A stretch of 64,000 bases of DNA from contig JAMXDE010000053.1 of assembly GCA_026770025.1 (NCBI GenBank), positions 62,001-126,000 of the forward strand, in the 5' to 3' direction. Below the pieces are notes generated by a model. It did not search any database. It saw nothing but the letters and a program-made list of their open reading frames with translations, and had not been told where the DNA came from. Shown here piece by piece: positions 31,801-42,300 of this stretch. The stretch's first letter is position 1, and each line of letters starts with the position of its first letter. The stretch is from Craspedostauros australis. Lineage: Eukaryota > Bacillariophyta > Bacillariophyceae > Mastogloiales > Achnanthaceae. The position numbers were made by a program, and so were the translations under genes.

Positions 31801-33765
31801 ATGAAGCTCTCCTTCTCCAGCCTCTCCTTCATCATGGGAGCCGTGACATTGTCCACCAGCGGAAGCGGCAGAGGATTCGTGGAGGCCATCCCCCAAGTCA
31901 CCGTCGCAGACATCGTGGCTGCCAATAGTGCCCGCCTCTCCATCTTGCAGGATGCTCTCATTGATCTCGGTGTCTTCGAGCAGCTCAATGACGCGGACAT
32001 CGACGCCACTGTCTTCGCTCCCATCAACTCGGCCTTCACGGCCCTCCCAAATGGCCTCGCCACGAACATCTTCAAGGAACAATGGACTGACCATTTGATT
32101 ACCCTGCTTGGACTGCACTTCAGCGAGGACGTGATTCCTTCAAGTGCCATCGAGAACGGCACCGTGCACGAAGATGAATTCGACTTGGGAGCAAACCGCG
32201 TGTTCACTATCGACAAGGATGGGGACATCACGATCGCCCCAGGCGGTGCGATGATCATCGAGAAGGATCTCATGGCAATCAATGGATTCGTCCATATCCT
32301 TGACGGCATCATCACGCCCGACTTCGTCCAGAACAGCATCTACGACATCGCGAAGGGCAACGCAAACTTTACTGAGCTCGTCAAGCTCATTGACATGGCA
32401 GGACTCCAGAGCACACTCAGCACATTGGGTGCCAGCGGTCCATTCACTCTGCTTGCGCCAACCAACGATGGCATTGCCAACTTGCTGAAGCGAAAGCCAT
32501 GGATCGAATCCAAGCTCAGCGACGCGGACTACCTCGAGGATTTCCTCCTCTACCACGTCCTGAATGGCATCGTCAAAGGGGTGGACTTCGAAGAGACCAC
32601 CAATGTCACCGCCCTCAACGGGAAGCTGATCAACGTGAAAACAACTGTCAACAACAACTACGAACTCGTGGTGCGCCTCCAGGACGCAACAACTTCCGAA
32701 GATACCACGCTTGCGCACAACGGACACGTCTACAACCTCGATAATGCGATCACACCGTACACCGTCGTCGACGTCGTCATGCAAAACGACGATTTGTTCG
32801 GCACGCTCCTCAGGCTGGGCAATGCATCGGGCCTCGGCGACGTGCTTGATTGCACCGCAAACCTCACAGTCTTCGCACCCGTCGATAGTGCATTCGCCAA
32901 GCTCCCAGCGGCCCTCGTCACTCAGCTCCTAACCCCCGAGTTCATCAGCCATCTGAAGAGCGTGCTGCAAAACCATATTGTGGCTGGATCGGTTGTGGAA
33001 TCCAGCATGCTCACGGATGGCGCCATGCTCAAGGCCATGAACGAGGAAATTCTCTCCTTCTCCGTCGACGCCATGGGCGGCATCACAATCAACAACAACG
33101 CAACCAATGTCATCGCCAATCTCACAGACATCCCAACCCAGAATCCTGCCATCATCCACGGCATCGACTCCGTCCTCACACCTGGCTGGCTCAGCACCAA
33201 CGTTTTGGAAGTAGCCACCGCGGCCGGCAACTTCGACACCCTCATTGATCTCGTTGGCAACTTCGACGACCTCGTCGCCGCACTCACGGGCACCGATGGA
33301 GTCACCGTCTTTGCTCCCAACGACGCCGCCTTCACCAAGCTCAGCACCGATTTCCCGGCCGAATTCGCCGTCATCCAGAACAGGACCGAAGTGCTCGAGG
33401 CGATCCTGAGCGCCCACATCGTGAACGGCGTTATCACCACCGAGCAGCTCAACGAAGGCAGCACCGTCGTCAACACTCTCAACGGTGAATCGTTGACGGT
33501 CGTCAAGACTGGCAGCGCGGTGACCGTGAATGGTGTTGCGGTGATTGCTGCCGACGTGCTGGCCAGCAACGGTGTTATCCATGAGCTGGGTTCAGTTTTG
33601 GATTCTTCCACCTTTCCATTGGATTCCTTGGTACCATCACCACCAACCGGATCACCGACCGATGCACCCACGTCCGCACCGACCTCTGCAGCATTCAAGC
33701 CCGCTGCCTTTGTCCACTGGATGGGACTTGCTGCTGGTGCTGTCGCCGGCATGTTGGCCATGTAA
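31801..33765 (+). CDS. Secreted four-FAS1 (fasciclin) protein, copy 2
   Basis: 654 residues from ATG (MKLSFSSLSFIMGAVTL). The N-terminal signal peptide is shorter and less hydrophobic than in copy 1. Four FAS1 domains follow, marked by ATVFAPINSAF, TLLAPTNDGI, TVFAPVDSAF and TVFAPNDAAF, with matching HxxD/LTP H2-like motifs. The tail has a PTGSPTDAPTSAPTS stalk and a hydrophobic end (GLAAGAVAGMLAM), a likely GPI-anchor signal. Domain 4 and the tail are closest to the other two copies (for example FPAEFAVIQNRTEVLEAILSAH against FPAEYGVIQDRTEVLQGILSAH), consistent with descent by tandem duplication. Likely located at the cell surface or in extracellular mucilage. No truncation. Confidence 0.9.
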   Translation: MKLSFSSLSFIMGAVTLSTSGSGRGFVEAIPQVTVADIVAANSARLSILQDALIDLGVFEQLNDADIDATVFAPINSAFTALPNGLATNIFKEQWTDHLITLLGLHFSEDVIPSSAIENGTVHEDEFDLGANRVFTIDKDGDITIAPGGAMIIEKDLMAINGFVHILDGIITPDFVQNSIYDIAKGNANFTELVKLIDMAGLQSTLSTLGASGPFTLLAPTNDGIANLLKRKPWIESKLSDADYLEDFLLYHVLNGIVKGVDFEETTNVTALNGKLINVKTTVNNNYELVVRLQDATTSEDTTLAHNGHVYNLDNAITPYTVVDVVMQNDDLFGTLLRLGNASGLGDVLDCTANLTVFAPVDSAFAKLPAALVTQLLTPEFISHLKSVLQNHIVAGSVVESSMLTDGAMLKAMNEEILSFSVDAMGGITINNNATNVIANLTDIPTQNPAIIHGIDSVLTPGWLSTNVLEVATAAGNFDTLIDLVGNFDDLVAALTGTDGVTVFAPNDAAFTKLSTDFPAEFAVIQNRTEVLEAILSAHIVNGVITTEQLNEGSTVVNTLNGESLTVVKTGSAVTVNGVAVIAADVLASNGVIHELGSVLDSSTFPLDSLVPSPPTGSPTDAPTSAPTSAAFKPAAFVHWMGLAAGAVAGMLAM

Positions 33766-35541
33766 GTGCGAGCGATCCGCCTGGATGCTCATTTGTTCCC
33801 GTGGTCAGCCAGCCAGCCAGTGAACCAACAAGTCAAACGTGTGGAACGTGGGGAGCGCCAAGCAGGGAACTAGCAGAGTTGATCACTGTCGGCATCTCCC
33901 CTCGTCCATGTCAGAGGAGGCATGGTACGAGCGTGTACGTGTATCTCTTGATGTCCGACATCGTCATCACGTCGAAGGAACGAGCGGAAACAACGAGTTC
34001 GAGTTTGGAACGATCGAATCATCCAAGAGAGGTGCAACGCTCATGAATGAGCGATGCTGGGGGAGCTTTCCCTGGAGCTCTCCTCCAAGCCATGCTCACG
34101 AGCTATCGCATCAATTAAAATAGGCCCTTTCCAGGAGGTCGTGTGAAGTACCGTAGCGGAGTATTCTACGCTAACACCAAGCATGTATGTGAAGGTATCA
34201 AGAGCGTGTTCACATCACAGATCGTCTGACTCATTCCACCTTGATCGTGGCAAAATACACTGAGGTCAATCAATATCACCTTTGCGTGCTAATCGTGCAT
34301 GGATCATGCATACATTTCGTGCCAGTTCGCTCAGCGTGTGACTTGACGGTACCAGAGTGCTCTGCTCTACTCGTACTTTGAGAGCATCAGAGACGCCAAG
34401 GCTCCATCAACATGGTCCCTTCTTTGTGTGCAGGGGTGCGTCGGTACGTGCGTCGGTTGATGCCGACCTTGCGATGCGAACATGGGCACCAACCGTGTTC
34501 CAATGCACTCATTCATCATTCAGCCAATCGTTCATGCCCCATCTGTTCCTCTCCAAACGCTTCCCTTCATCTGTTTGCGCGTCCTCCGACATACTACGCA
34601 GTTGCCTTCGTCGTCGTCGTCGTCGTCGCCGTCGCTGTCGTTCTTCCCTTCTTCCGCTTCCTCTTCCTCTTCCTCTTCAACTTTTCGCTGCCAGATTCCA
34701 ATGCGCCGCGTGCCAATCGCGAAATTGTGATCGTTGTGACATCGCCGATCGATGACGTCAGGACATGACTTGATGACTCATCATTTCGGGAAAAGGAGCA
34801 CAATCAATCGTGTCAAATGTCACGATGACGCGTTGCGACGAGGTTGTTCTGTTGGCATGCAACCAAACGGACTATTTTTGTAAGACTCAAACGCGCATTC
34901 TGACTCCATGGAAATGTGCAACGTAAACTGGGTGCTCGATCTGAGCGGTTTTTGAGAATTCGATGTGGATCCTTCGCTTTCATTCGCAGACGTGAGAGCG
35001 CGCGTCGGTACGCAGTATCTTTCGTTTGGGAGATTCAAAGATACGAACGCTTCGGCATCACAGCAACTCGGAAGATGTCAGGTTTTGGCGGCCTGATGAT
35101 GTGATGGCTGTGTCGTGTCATCAGCGTCTGTTGGGCGGAGTCTCGCTTCACTTCGTCACAACAGCCTCCTTTCTGGAGGAGCAATCGAGCAGTGCGACCT
35201 TGGTTGCATTTTGTGTGCAGAAACAACCGCTCTGCTATACACACGTGTGTGTGAGGCACGCGTCAGGACGTTGCGACCGATGCCCAACACACCAAAGATC
35301 CAACACACGGCGCGCATTTTAGCGGAGCGTCGGAAGCATTGGCCACCGCGAAATAACGCGAGTGACGTAATTACAACGCGACGAAGCTGCCTCCCATTTC
35401 CAATCTTCTCTTTTCGGCCATAAAATAGATCGCACCCCAAAGCAAAAGCAAGAAAAAAAGCGAAAGCACACAAACACCCCAGCAGCAACCTACTGACCGA
35501 CGAACCAACCAACCAAAACAACCAAACATCGCACGGCAATA
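33766..35541. other. Spacer between FAS1 genes 2 and 3
   Basis: No supported gene; a Val/Ser-rich frame at 34357-34768 arises from GTCGTC and TTCCTC simple repeats. It holds a TACTCGTAC motif (34368-34376), a perfect TGACGTCA (34753-34760), and TGACGTAA plus an AT-rich CATAAAATAG element close to the downstream gene. Confidence 0.5.
35363..35370. promoter_or_regulatory. TGACGTAA CRE-like site upstream of FAS1 gene 3
   Basis: TGACGTAA lies about 170 bases before the FAS1 ATG at 35542, with an AT-rich CATAAAATAGAT (about 35420-35431) between them that could be a TATA-like element. A bZIP site is plausible by motif only. Confidence 0.3.
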
Positions 35542-37521
35542 ATGAAGTTCTCCGTCGGAAGCCTCTCCTCCATGATCGGAGCTATCGCTCTGTCCAGCAC
35601 CATGGTGAACGCTCAGGACTCCATCCTGGACATCATCACCGACAACCCCAGCAGCTACGACACTTTGTTGGCGGCAGTCAATGCCGCCGGCCTCGGTACG
35701 ATCCTCGACGATCCCAACCTCAATGCCACCCTCTTCGCCCCAAACAAAGCTGCCTTCGGTGCCCTCCCAGCTGGTCTTCTGGCCAGACTCATTTCGGATG
35801 ACTGGCTTGGCCACCTCGGATTCCTCCTCGCTTCTCACCTCGTGCCAGAGGTGCTGCCAGCTTCGTCGATTACTGACGGGCTCGTCAAGGAAAGCGACTC
35901 AGGACTTGATATCGACTTCTCCGTCGCGTCAGGTGGCGCCATCACCCTTAATCCAGGAGACGCCGAAGTGGACAGTACCTTCCCAGCCGACAACGGTATC
36001 GTCCACGGCATCGATGCGGTCCTTACCCCAGAATTCCTCTCCTTGAGCATCTATGACCTCGGCACTCTCGATCCGGATTTCTCCACACTCATCTCACTAG
36101 CCGACTTGGCCATGCTCAACGGAACCCTCAGCACCCTCGGTGCCAACGATGCAGGGTACACCCTCTTCGCCCCTACCAACGCTGGCATCACCGCCTTCCT
36201 CAACAAGAAACCGTGGTTGCAGAGCAAATTCAACGACGAGGCTTTCGTAAGCGACTTCCTCCTCTACCACGTCGTCGGCAGCATCCTCCTTCCAGCTGAG
36301 TTGGCAGCGGCCACCACTATCATGGCTGTCAACGGCGGCACGCTCAACGTCGACGCGATGACCAACACGGAAGGGGACCTGGTCGGCACGGTCCAGAGCG
36401 CCTCCTTCGATAGCTTTACTTTCGCCAACAACGGAGTCGTTCATGTCATCGACGAAGCCATCACGGCCGCCACCATCGTCGACGTCCTCCTTAGCTACCC
36501 AGCCGATTTCTCGGACCTCGTTGCCTTTGCAGTTGACGCTGACCTCGCCGAGACCCTCGACACTGGCACCAACCTCACGCTCTTCGCACCCACCAATCTC
36601 GCAATCGCCGCGCTCGAAACCAACCCGTTCTTCCAGAACCTCGATACGGACATGTTCATCACGCACCTCAAGAACCTCCTCCTCTACCACGTCATCGGCG
36701 ATGCCGTCATCACCTCCGACATGATCACGGACGGTGCCATGGTCACTAGCCTCTCCGGAGAGGTGCTCTCCTTCGCCGTCGAAGGCATGGGCGAGATCAC
36801 CATCAACAACAGCAGCATGCCAGTGCCCGGGCGCGTCAACTTGGACGCCCCCGGCAACCCAGGCGTCGTGCATGGAATCGACGCCGTCCTCCTGCCATCG
36901 TTCGCCACCCATAACATCGTGCAGGTCGCCACTGCCGCCGGCGCGTTCAACACTCTCCTCGCCCAGGCCACCAAGTTCCCGGCCATCGTCAGCATCCTCA
37001 CCGGAACTGCCGGATACACCCTCTTCGCACCCAACGATGTCGCATTCACCAAGCTCGAAACCAACTTCCCCAAAGCCTTCGCCACCATCCTGGCAAACAA
37101 CACCATCCTCGAGACCATCTTGAAGGCCCACGTCGTCGCGGGCGTCAAGACCGTTGAGCAGATCACCAGCGGCGAGAAGGTCGATGCTTTGTCCATGGAC
37201 GAGCTCACCTTGACGAAGGCCGGCGATGTCGTCACCGTCAACGGCCTCACCGTCGCCACAGGCGATGTCCTCGCCAACAACGGTGTCATCCACGTTCTCG
37301 AAGATGTCATCGACTCCGCCATGTTCCCCGTCAGCGCCCTCAATGAACCGGACGCAACGATGGCACCATCCACGTCACCATCCGCGGCACCATCGCCAGC
37401 TGTCACATCCGCACCAACTGACATGCCAACTGCCGCCCCAACGTCCGACGCCTTCCGCATGGTCAACGTCGTTGAGTTGATCGGCCTTGCTGGTGCCATC
37501 GCCGGTATGCTCATGCTGTAA
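35542..37521 (+). CDS. Secreted four-FAS1 (fasciclin) protein, copy 3
   Basis: 659 residues from ATG (MKFSVGSLSSMIGAIAL), with a clear signal peptide and probable cleavage after VNAQ near 25. Four FAS1 domains are marked by ATLFAPNKAAF, YTLFAPTNAGI, LTLFAPTNLAI and YTLFAPNDVAF. The tail has the most developed stalk of the three (PSTSPSAAPSPAVTSAPTD) and ends in a hydrophobic stretch (ELIGLAGAIAGMLML) fitting a GPI signal. Codon third positions are strikingly C-rich compared with copies 1 and 2, which suggests high expression or a different age. The Ala/Ser/Thr-Pro stalk is the kind of sequence that prolyl hydroxylation and O-glycosylation modify in algal wall proteins; a hydroxylase-like gene follows directly downstream. 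Confidence 0.9.
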   Translation: MKFSVGSLSSMIGAIALSSTMVNAQDSILDIITDNPSSYDTLLAAVNAAGLGTILDDPNLNATLFAPNKAAFGALPAGLLARLISDDWLGHLGFLLASHLVPEVLPASSITDGLVKESDSGLDIDFSVASGGAITLNPGDAEVDSTFPADNGIVHGIDAVLTPEFLSLSIYDLGTLDPDFSTLISLADLAMLNGTLSTLGANDAGYTLFAPTNAGITAFLNKKPWLQSKFNDEAFVSDFLLYHVVGSILLPAELAAATTIMAVNGGTLNVDAMTNTEGDLVGTVQSASFDSFTFANNGVVHVIDEAITAATIVDVLLSYPADFSDLVAFAVDADLAETLDTGTNLTLFAPTNLAIAALETNPFFQNLDTDMFITHLKNLLLYHVIGDAVITSDMITDGAMVTSLSGEVLSFAVEGMGEITINNSSMPVPGRVNLDAPGNPGVVHGIDAVLLPSFATHNIVQVATAAGAFNTLLAQATKFPAIVSILTGTAGYTLFAPNDVAFTKLETNFPKAFATILANNTILETILKAHVVAGVKTVEQITSGEKVDALSMDELTLTKAGDVVTVNGLTVATGDVLANNGVIHVLEDVIDSAMFPVSALNEPDATMAPSTSPSAAPSPAVTSAPTDMPTAAPTSDAFRMVNVVELIGLAGAIAGMLML

Positions 37522-38296
37522 ATGCAGAATGAAGCATTCGCCAAGTCTGTGCGGCCGCCACAAGTACTCTGTCACATTTGTGTTAATGACGAGGCTCTCT
37601 CGGGCGGATGCAATCAATAAGTCTCTCCTGTGACGTATTATATGAATAGCAAAATATCAACAAAGCCAAAAGAGTGAAGCATCAATCATGATCTGTGTGC
37701 CTCACTGCTCGTCTTGTTCCCAATGCTCCTGCTACTTTCATGGCAACTTCGCAACCGGCGCACCACCATCCGTAGCCAGTCGCGATCGGCCGCAACGGGC
37801 GCGCGAACGAAGCCACGAGGTCGCATTGCGTTGCGTCTCGTTCTGTTCCGTTTGGTGCGGTGTCGCCCTGAGGCGAAAAAGTATCCGTGAATGGGCAAAC
37901 ACGAACACCAAAGATCGCTCAACAACACGCGCAAAGGCGAGGAACCAGTCTGTACGACGTCGGTGCCCAACAAGGATGGGAACCGTCGTCCCCAAACAAA
38001 TTCACTTGGCGGATGCGAACCGACGCACACGATGATGGGCAGAGAAGCCACCACGACAGAACGGCGATGCACAAATGCTATGAGTGTGCCTCTTTCGACT
38101 ATTGGTGACAATGCATTCCATCCGTTCCGCATGTCGATGCGTGAGTGCCAAAGCCGCACTCGTACTTCCTCTCTTGTCCATGCTATCGAAGTTGATGCAG
38201 CAACTCCACCACACCACACTCCTCTCCGTACTCCACTCGGTCACTCATTTTCTCATCCACTCAAGGCAACAACGTGGACTGCACGTACCTACAACA
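37522..38296. other. Spacer between FAS1 gene 3 and the hydroxylase-like gene
   Basis: No supported gene. The downstream frame remains open without an ATG for part of this spacer, but the signal-peptide start at 38297 explains the protein better. Confidence 0.5.
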
Positions 38297-39046
38297 ATGA
38301 CAACCAACAGGATGACCTCAGCAATGTCGCAGCTCCTCTGCTGCCTCTGCCTCCTCATCGTTGCGTCCACGGTCGCTGATAGCGGCGAGGCGCACTTTGG
38401 CATGACGCGGAACGTCACGATGTTCAATCCGCGTCCCACGATGGAGGAGATGCACGAGATCGTTTCGGGAATCCGAGATGCCGACCTCGATGCGCCGTAC
38501 ACGATCAGTACCTTCGGTTCCCCGGAACAGCTGAAAGCCGCCGTCGATTTCGTCGAGGAGAAGCACGCGGGGCGTGAGCAAATCATTGATTTCAATATCC
38601 CTGCCAATCCCGAAGATGTTCTGCAATGGCTGGGCTTGGAGGATCTCAAGAAGCTGCTCATGATGTTTTGGCGGCATATGGGGAAGCGCCATTATCCCGT
38701 CTACCGGGCCATCTACCAACGATTCCGGCACGAGAATGACACCGTGAGTCCGTACCACACCGATGGCACGGCGATCAGCTTGGTCATCCTGCTCAACGAT
38801 GATTTCAAAGGTGGCGAGATGACCTACCTCACGCGGAATGGGCCGGTGGTGGTGGAACAGAAGGCAGGCGCGACGACGATCCATGGTGCAGGCATGGTGC
38901 ATGGCAACGCCGCGGTAGATGGAGTCAAGCATCAGTTCACCTTGATAGCCCGTGAGCGTGAGGGAGGCCAATGCATGTTCCAGAGGTTGCTGGGTGACGA
39001 ATACGTCAAGATTGGCGAACCATCAGCCACAGATCAGGAGTTGTAG
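38297..39046 (+). CDS. Secreted prolyl-4-hydroxylase-like 2OG-Fe(II) oxygenase
   Basis: 249 residues from the ATG at 38297 (ACAACAATGACA). The N-terminus MTTNRMTSAMSQLLCCLCLLIVAS is a signal peptide for the ER or secretion. The C-terminal catalytic domain has the P4H-type pattern: H154-T-D156 (SPYHTDGT), then VILLNDDFKGGEMTYL, a distal H202 (GMVHGN) and K211 (GVKHQFTLIA) where 2-oxoglutarate would bind. The protein is short, with no thioredoxin or ShK module. Such enzymes hydroxylate proline in secreted proteins. Position next to three Pro-rich-tailed FAS1 genes suggests, but does not show, a shared extracellular pathway. Upstream in-frame ATGs exist, but they lack a better signal peptide. 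Confidence 0.75.
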   Translation: MTTNRMTSAMSQLLCCLCLLIVASTVADSGEAHFGMTRNVTMFNPRPTMEEMHEIVSGIRDADLDAPYTISTFGSPEQLKAAVDFVEEKHAGREQIIDFNIPANPEDVLQWLGLEDLKKLLMMFWRHMGKRHYPVYRAIYQRFRHENDTVSPYHTDGTAISLVILLNDDFKGGEMTYLTRNGPVVVEQKAGATTIHGAGMVHGNAAVDGVKHQFTLIAREREGGQCMFQRLLGDEYVKIGEPSATDQEL

Positions 39047-39313
39047 AGCGGACCATGGTATGGCACCATCCCTGTGTTGAGATGGTGTCACGAGCACGCT
39101 CAACGGCAAAGTCCATTTAGTGTTTGTGCGTTCGTATGGGATTCTACTTGTTATTTGGTGTGGCAATTCATCATACAAAACACTTCGTGTAATAGAAAGC
39201 GTGTAAAATAAAATGTAATAGAATACATGAACTGTAAAATGTGATACACTCTATGTATTATATTATATAATATGTCATCGTAGTTGTTGTGGTCGCAGCA
39301 GATCGCTGCCCTT

Positions 39314-42300
39314 TCATTTCTTCTTCCCTCCCCGTTTGAAACGCTGCATCCAATCCGGCAACCTCCCCTTTTCCCTGGCTGCACGGTGGCTGCTTTTAAT
39401 GCTGCTGGTGCTGCTACTGCTGCTGTGTTTCTTCTGCTTGGTTTCTCGAACCCGCATCGGTAGCCGATCCGGCACCGGCGGGATAGACGCATCAGCAGGT
39501 GGCACATCTTGCAGCTGCAATTGAGCGCACTTCCTGGTGGCACCCCATTGTGCGTAGAATGCGTGCGATCGTTGCAAATAGACGGTCGCGGACGCAATCC
39601 CCTCCGCTTCGAAGTACGATGCAATCAATTCGCTTCCCAACGCACTTGCAAAGTTGTTGCCGCTGTGCTGGGACAGCTCGACGGCAGTATCGAACACGGC
39701 CTGGATGGCGAACGGTTCCTTGTTCTGCGTGATCATCGCTTCCGCCAACAGCAGCTGCTTCGCGACACGGCAACGGATGCTACCGCGGGCCGCGCTGGAG
39801 TCCAAGAGATTGGACCACTTCAGGCACTTGCGTTTCTGTCCCCATCGCACGGCGATGAGGCCGTGCAGCATGTTCTCCTGCGGCAGCCACGGTACGGAGC
39901 TCATTTTGAAATTAGCGGACTCCATCTGCGACGACATGGCGACGGCGACCTCGGCATCGTTCATAAGGTAGGCATACAGCATGCGGCAATGCCGCAGCAC
40001 GTACTGCGCGCGATCGCACCGTTCGTCGAAGCTGCTGTTGGCAATCTCGGCTTCGTGGGATTCATCGAGCACGTACCCAAAGAACGTGGCGTCCTGCTGC
40101 CCGCCTTCTCCCGAAAGATTCATCAGCAGCTGCAGGATGGGGCGCAGCAGCAGCACCTGATGTGGAGATCCGTAATCTTCGACAAGGCTGAGGAATTGGA
40201 TCAGATCGTGCTGCAGCTTGCGGAAGCACAGTCCGGAATACAGGAACGACAAACTGTAGGCCACCATCAAGTGGACCAAGGCTTCAAAATCTCCAGCCTG
40301 CAGGCTCAGGCTGTAGCAATGGGCCAGGCCATCCAGAGTGTCCTGGATCGGTCGGTAGGTGTGATTGACGCATGTGTAGACGAGGGACAATGCTTGGCGA
40401 TTCTGCGCGTAGCACTGCGGTCGGTCCTGCACGCATCGAAGACACAGCTTGAAGTACCGGCGTGCTTCCTTCACGTCGTCGGTCTTGACCATGACAGCTG
40501 CCGCGCTGGCGAGCGCCATGGATACCCAGACATATCCTCCATGTTCCACAACGGTCTGAATGCCCATCAGCATGGCGAGAAAGCGGTAGGGCGAATTGCC
40601 GGCGCGTGTCGCGACGTCCACGAGGGTGAAGAGGTAGCCTTGACCAGCCTCGATCTTCTTATCAGTGCTGGGTTCCATCTGCAACCACTCCGTCGGCGTC
40701 ATGGTGGCCAAACGCTTTTTGATCTTGGGCAGAATCTTGAGTGCCTGGATCTTGGGCAACGTGCGTGGCAGGGGACACTTCAGCTCCTCCAGGATGTCGA
40801 GATTGGCATTGATCGCGTCGGAAGCTCGGCCTTGCGACAGCATGGAATCGATCAGCGGCAGGTAGATTTGGCACTTGACATCCAATGACCGCGCCTGCTC
40901 CAGGACGTCTTTGGCGATCTCTTGTGCCTGCGGAATGCGTCTCGCGCTGAACAGGCACTGGGCACGCAACGAGGTCAAGCGCAGCATGGTGGAGTACTGC
41001 ACTTCGTTCGTGAAGTAGCTCTGCGCCAGCATAAGGCACTGGTTGGCGCTTTCGAAGGACCAGACCTCGATGGCGGCACGTGCAGCGACTAGATTCATTT
41101 CGATCAGCTCGATGCGCTGCGAATCCGTCATGATGAGGTGCGTGTCGTAATTGCAATGCTGCACGGCCAGATTGAGGACTTGGATAGGAATGACGTTGGC
41201 GTACTCGCGTTCTCGGTTCTGATACAGCTGCAGCCGCTGGCCGATGTAATGGTGCAGGTACTGCCGATCGGAAGCCGACAATCCACGCAGCATCCTGCAT
41301 CGCAGACTCTCCCAGATGATGTTGTGCGAAAATATGTACATGCGAGGTTCCTGCAGCTTGACCAGCAATCCCTCCGTGACGGCATCCGAAAGCATGCGTT
41401 CCAACTCTGCCAAGGTCCCGATGTGCGGTATTTGAGAAGATGATTCGTCCTGACCGTTGAAGACTTGCAACAGGATGCCGGCATCGAAGGTCTGCGACGC
41501 CAAAAAGGAAGCAAACAGGAGGACGCATCGCGTATCAGCATGCATGCGAGTCTCCAAAATCTCCTGCACCAACTCGAAGGGATGATCCATGACACCGCAT
41601 GTACCTTCGAGGCGCAGGAATTCCACAATGAGAAAGAGGCTGTGATTGTGCAACTGCTCTGCCAACGACAGCACCTTGATCTCATCCAACTTGTCGAAGT
41701 GCTGCAGCAACAAGGCGTTGATGGCCTCCACATCCATGTGCTCGACGCGAATATGCGAATCGATCTTGACGGCCAAATGCGTTTGCGGACGCCGCTGTTT
41801 CTCCAATTTGCGCGACAGGAAATAGTTCGATGGCCTTCTCGTCGCCACGAACATGAAGCGGCGCGTTTGGGCAAGGATGACACGAAGAGCTTCAGCAGCC
41901 TGCGGGGTGAGCCACTGAAGATCGTCCAGGTAAAAGACCACGTGGTGCTGCGCTTGGCAACAGATGACGCGCAGGATGTTGCGGAAGGTCATGGCTAGCT
42001 GACGGAAGCCAAGCCGGTCATCCCGTCCTTCCGTTTTGGATTCCGCGAACTGAGGTAGATCGCTGAATTCGCAAAAGGAAGCGCGCAGACGTTGCAATGC
42101 GATCTGCAAATCACGTGGAAGATGCTGTTGGATCCAGGATGGATTCCGTTGCGTGACCTGACGCAGGATGGAGGCGAAGGCAGTGCAGATGGGTCCATAT
42201 GGATGAATGTCAGGCGACGTCCCGATCGGCGGCTCGAACTTGGCATATCCCAGGATCAGCGTGGCGTCGTGCACATTGTCGAAGAAGTGCTGACAGATGG

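Noticed and set aside
34357-34768. Overlapping frames rich in Arg, Ser or Val
   Set aside because: Translations of GTCGTC and TTCCTC simple repeats, not proteins.
36097-37293. 398-codon minus-strand frame
   Set aside because: Antisense to FAS1 gene 3. Strong third-position C bias removes stops on the complement; the sense protein has clear FAS1 motifs.
39509-40888. 459-codon plus-strand frame
   Set aside because: It lies entirely antisense to the TPR-like part of the 1592-residue ATPase, has no domain character and is explained by codon bias on the other strand.
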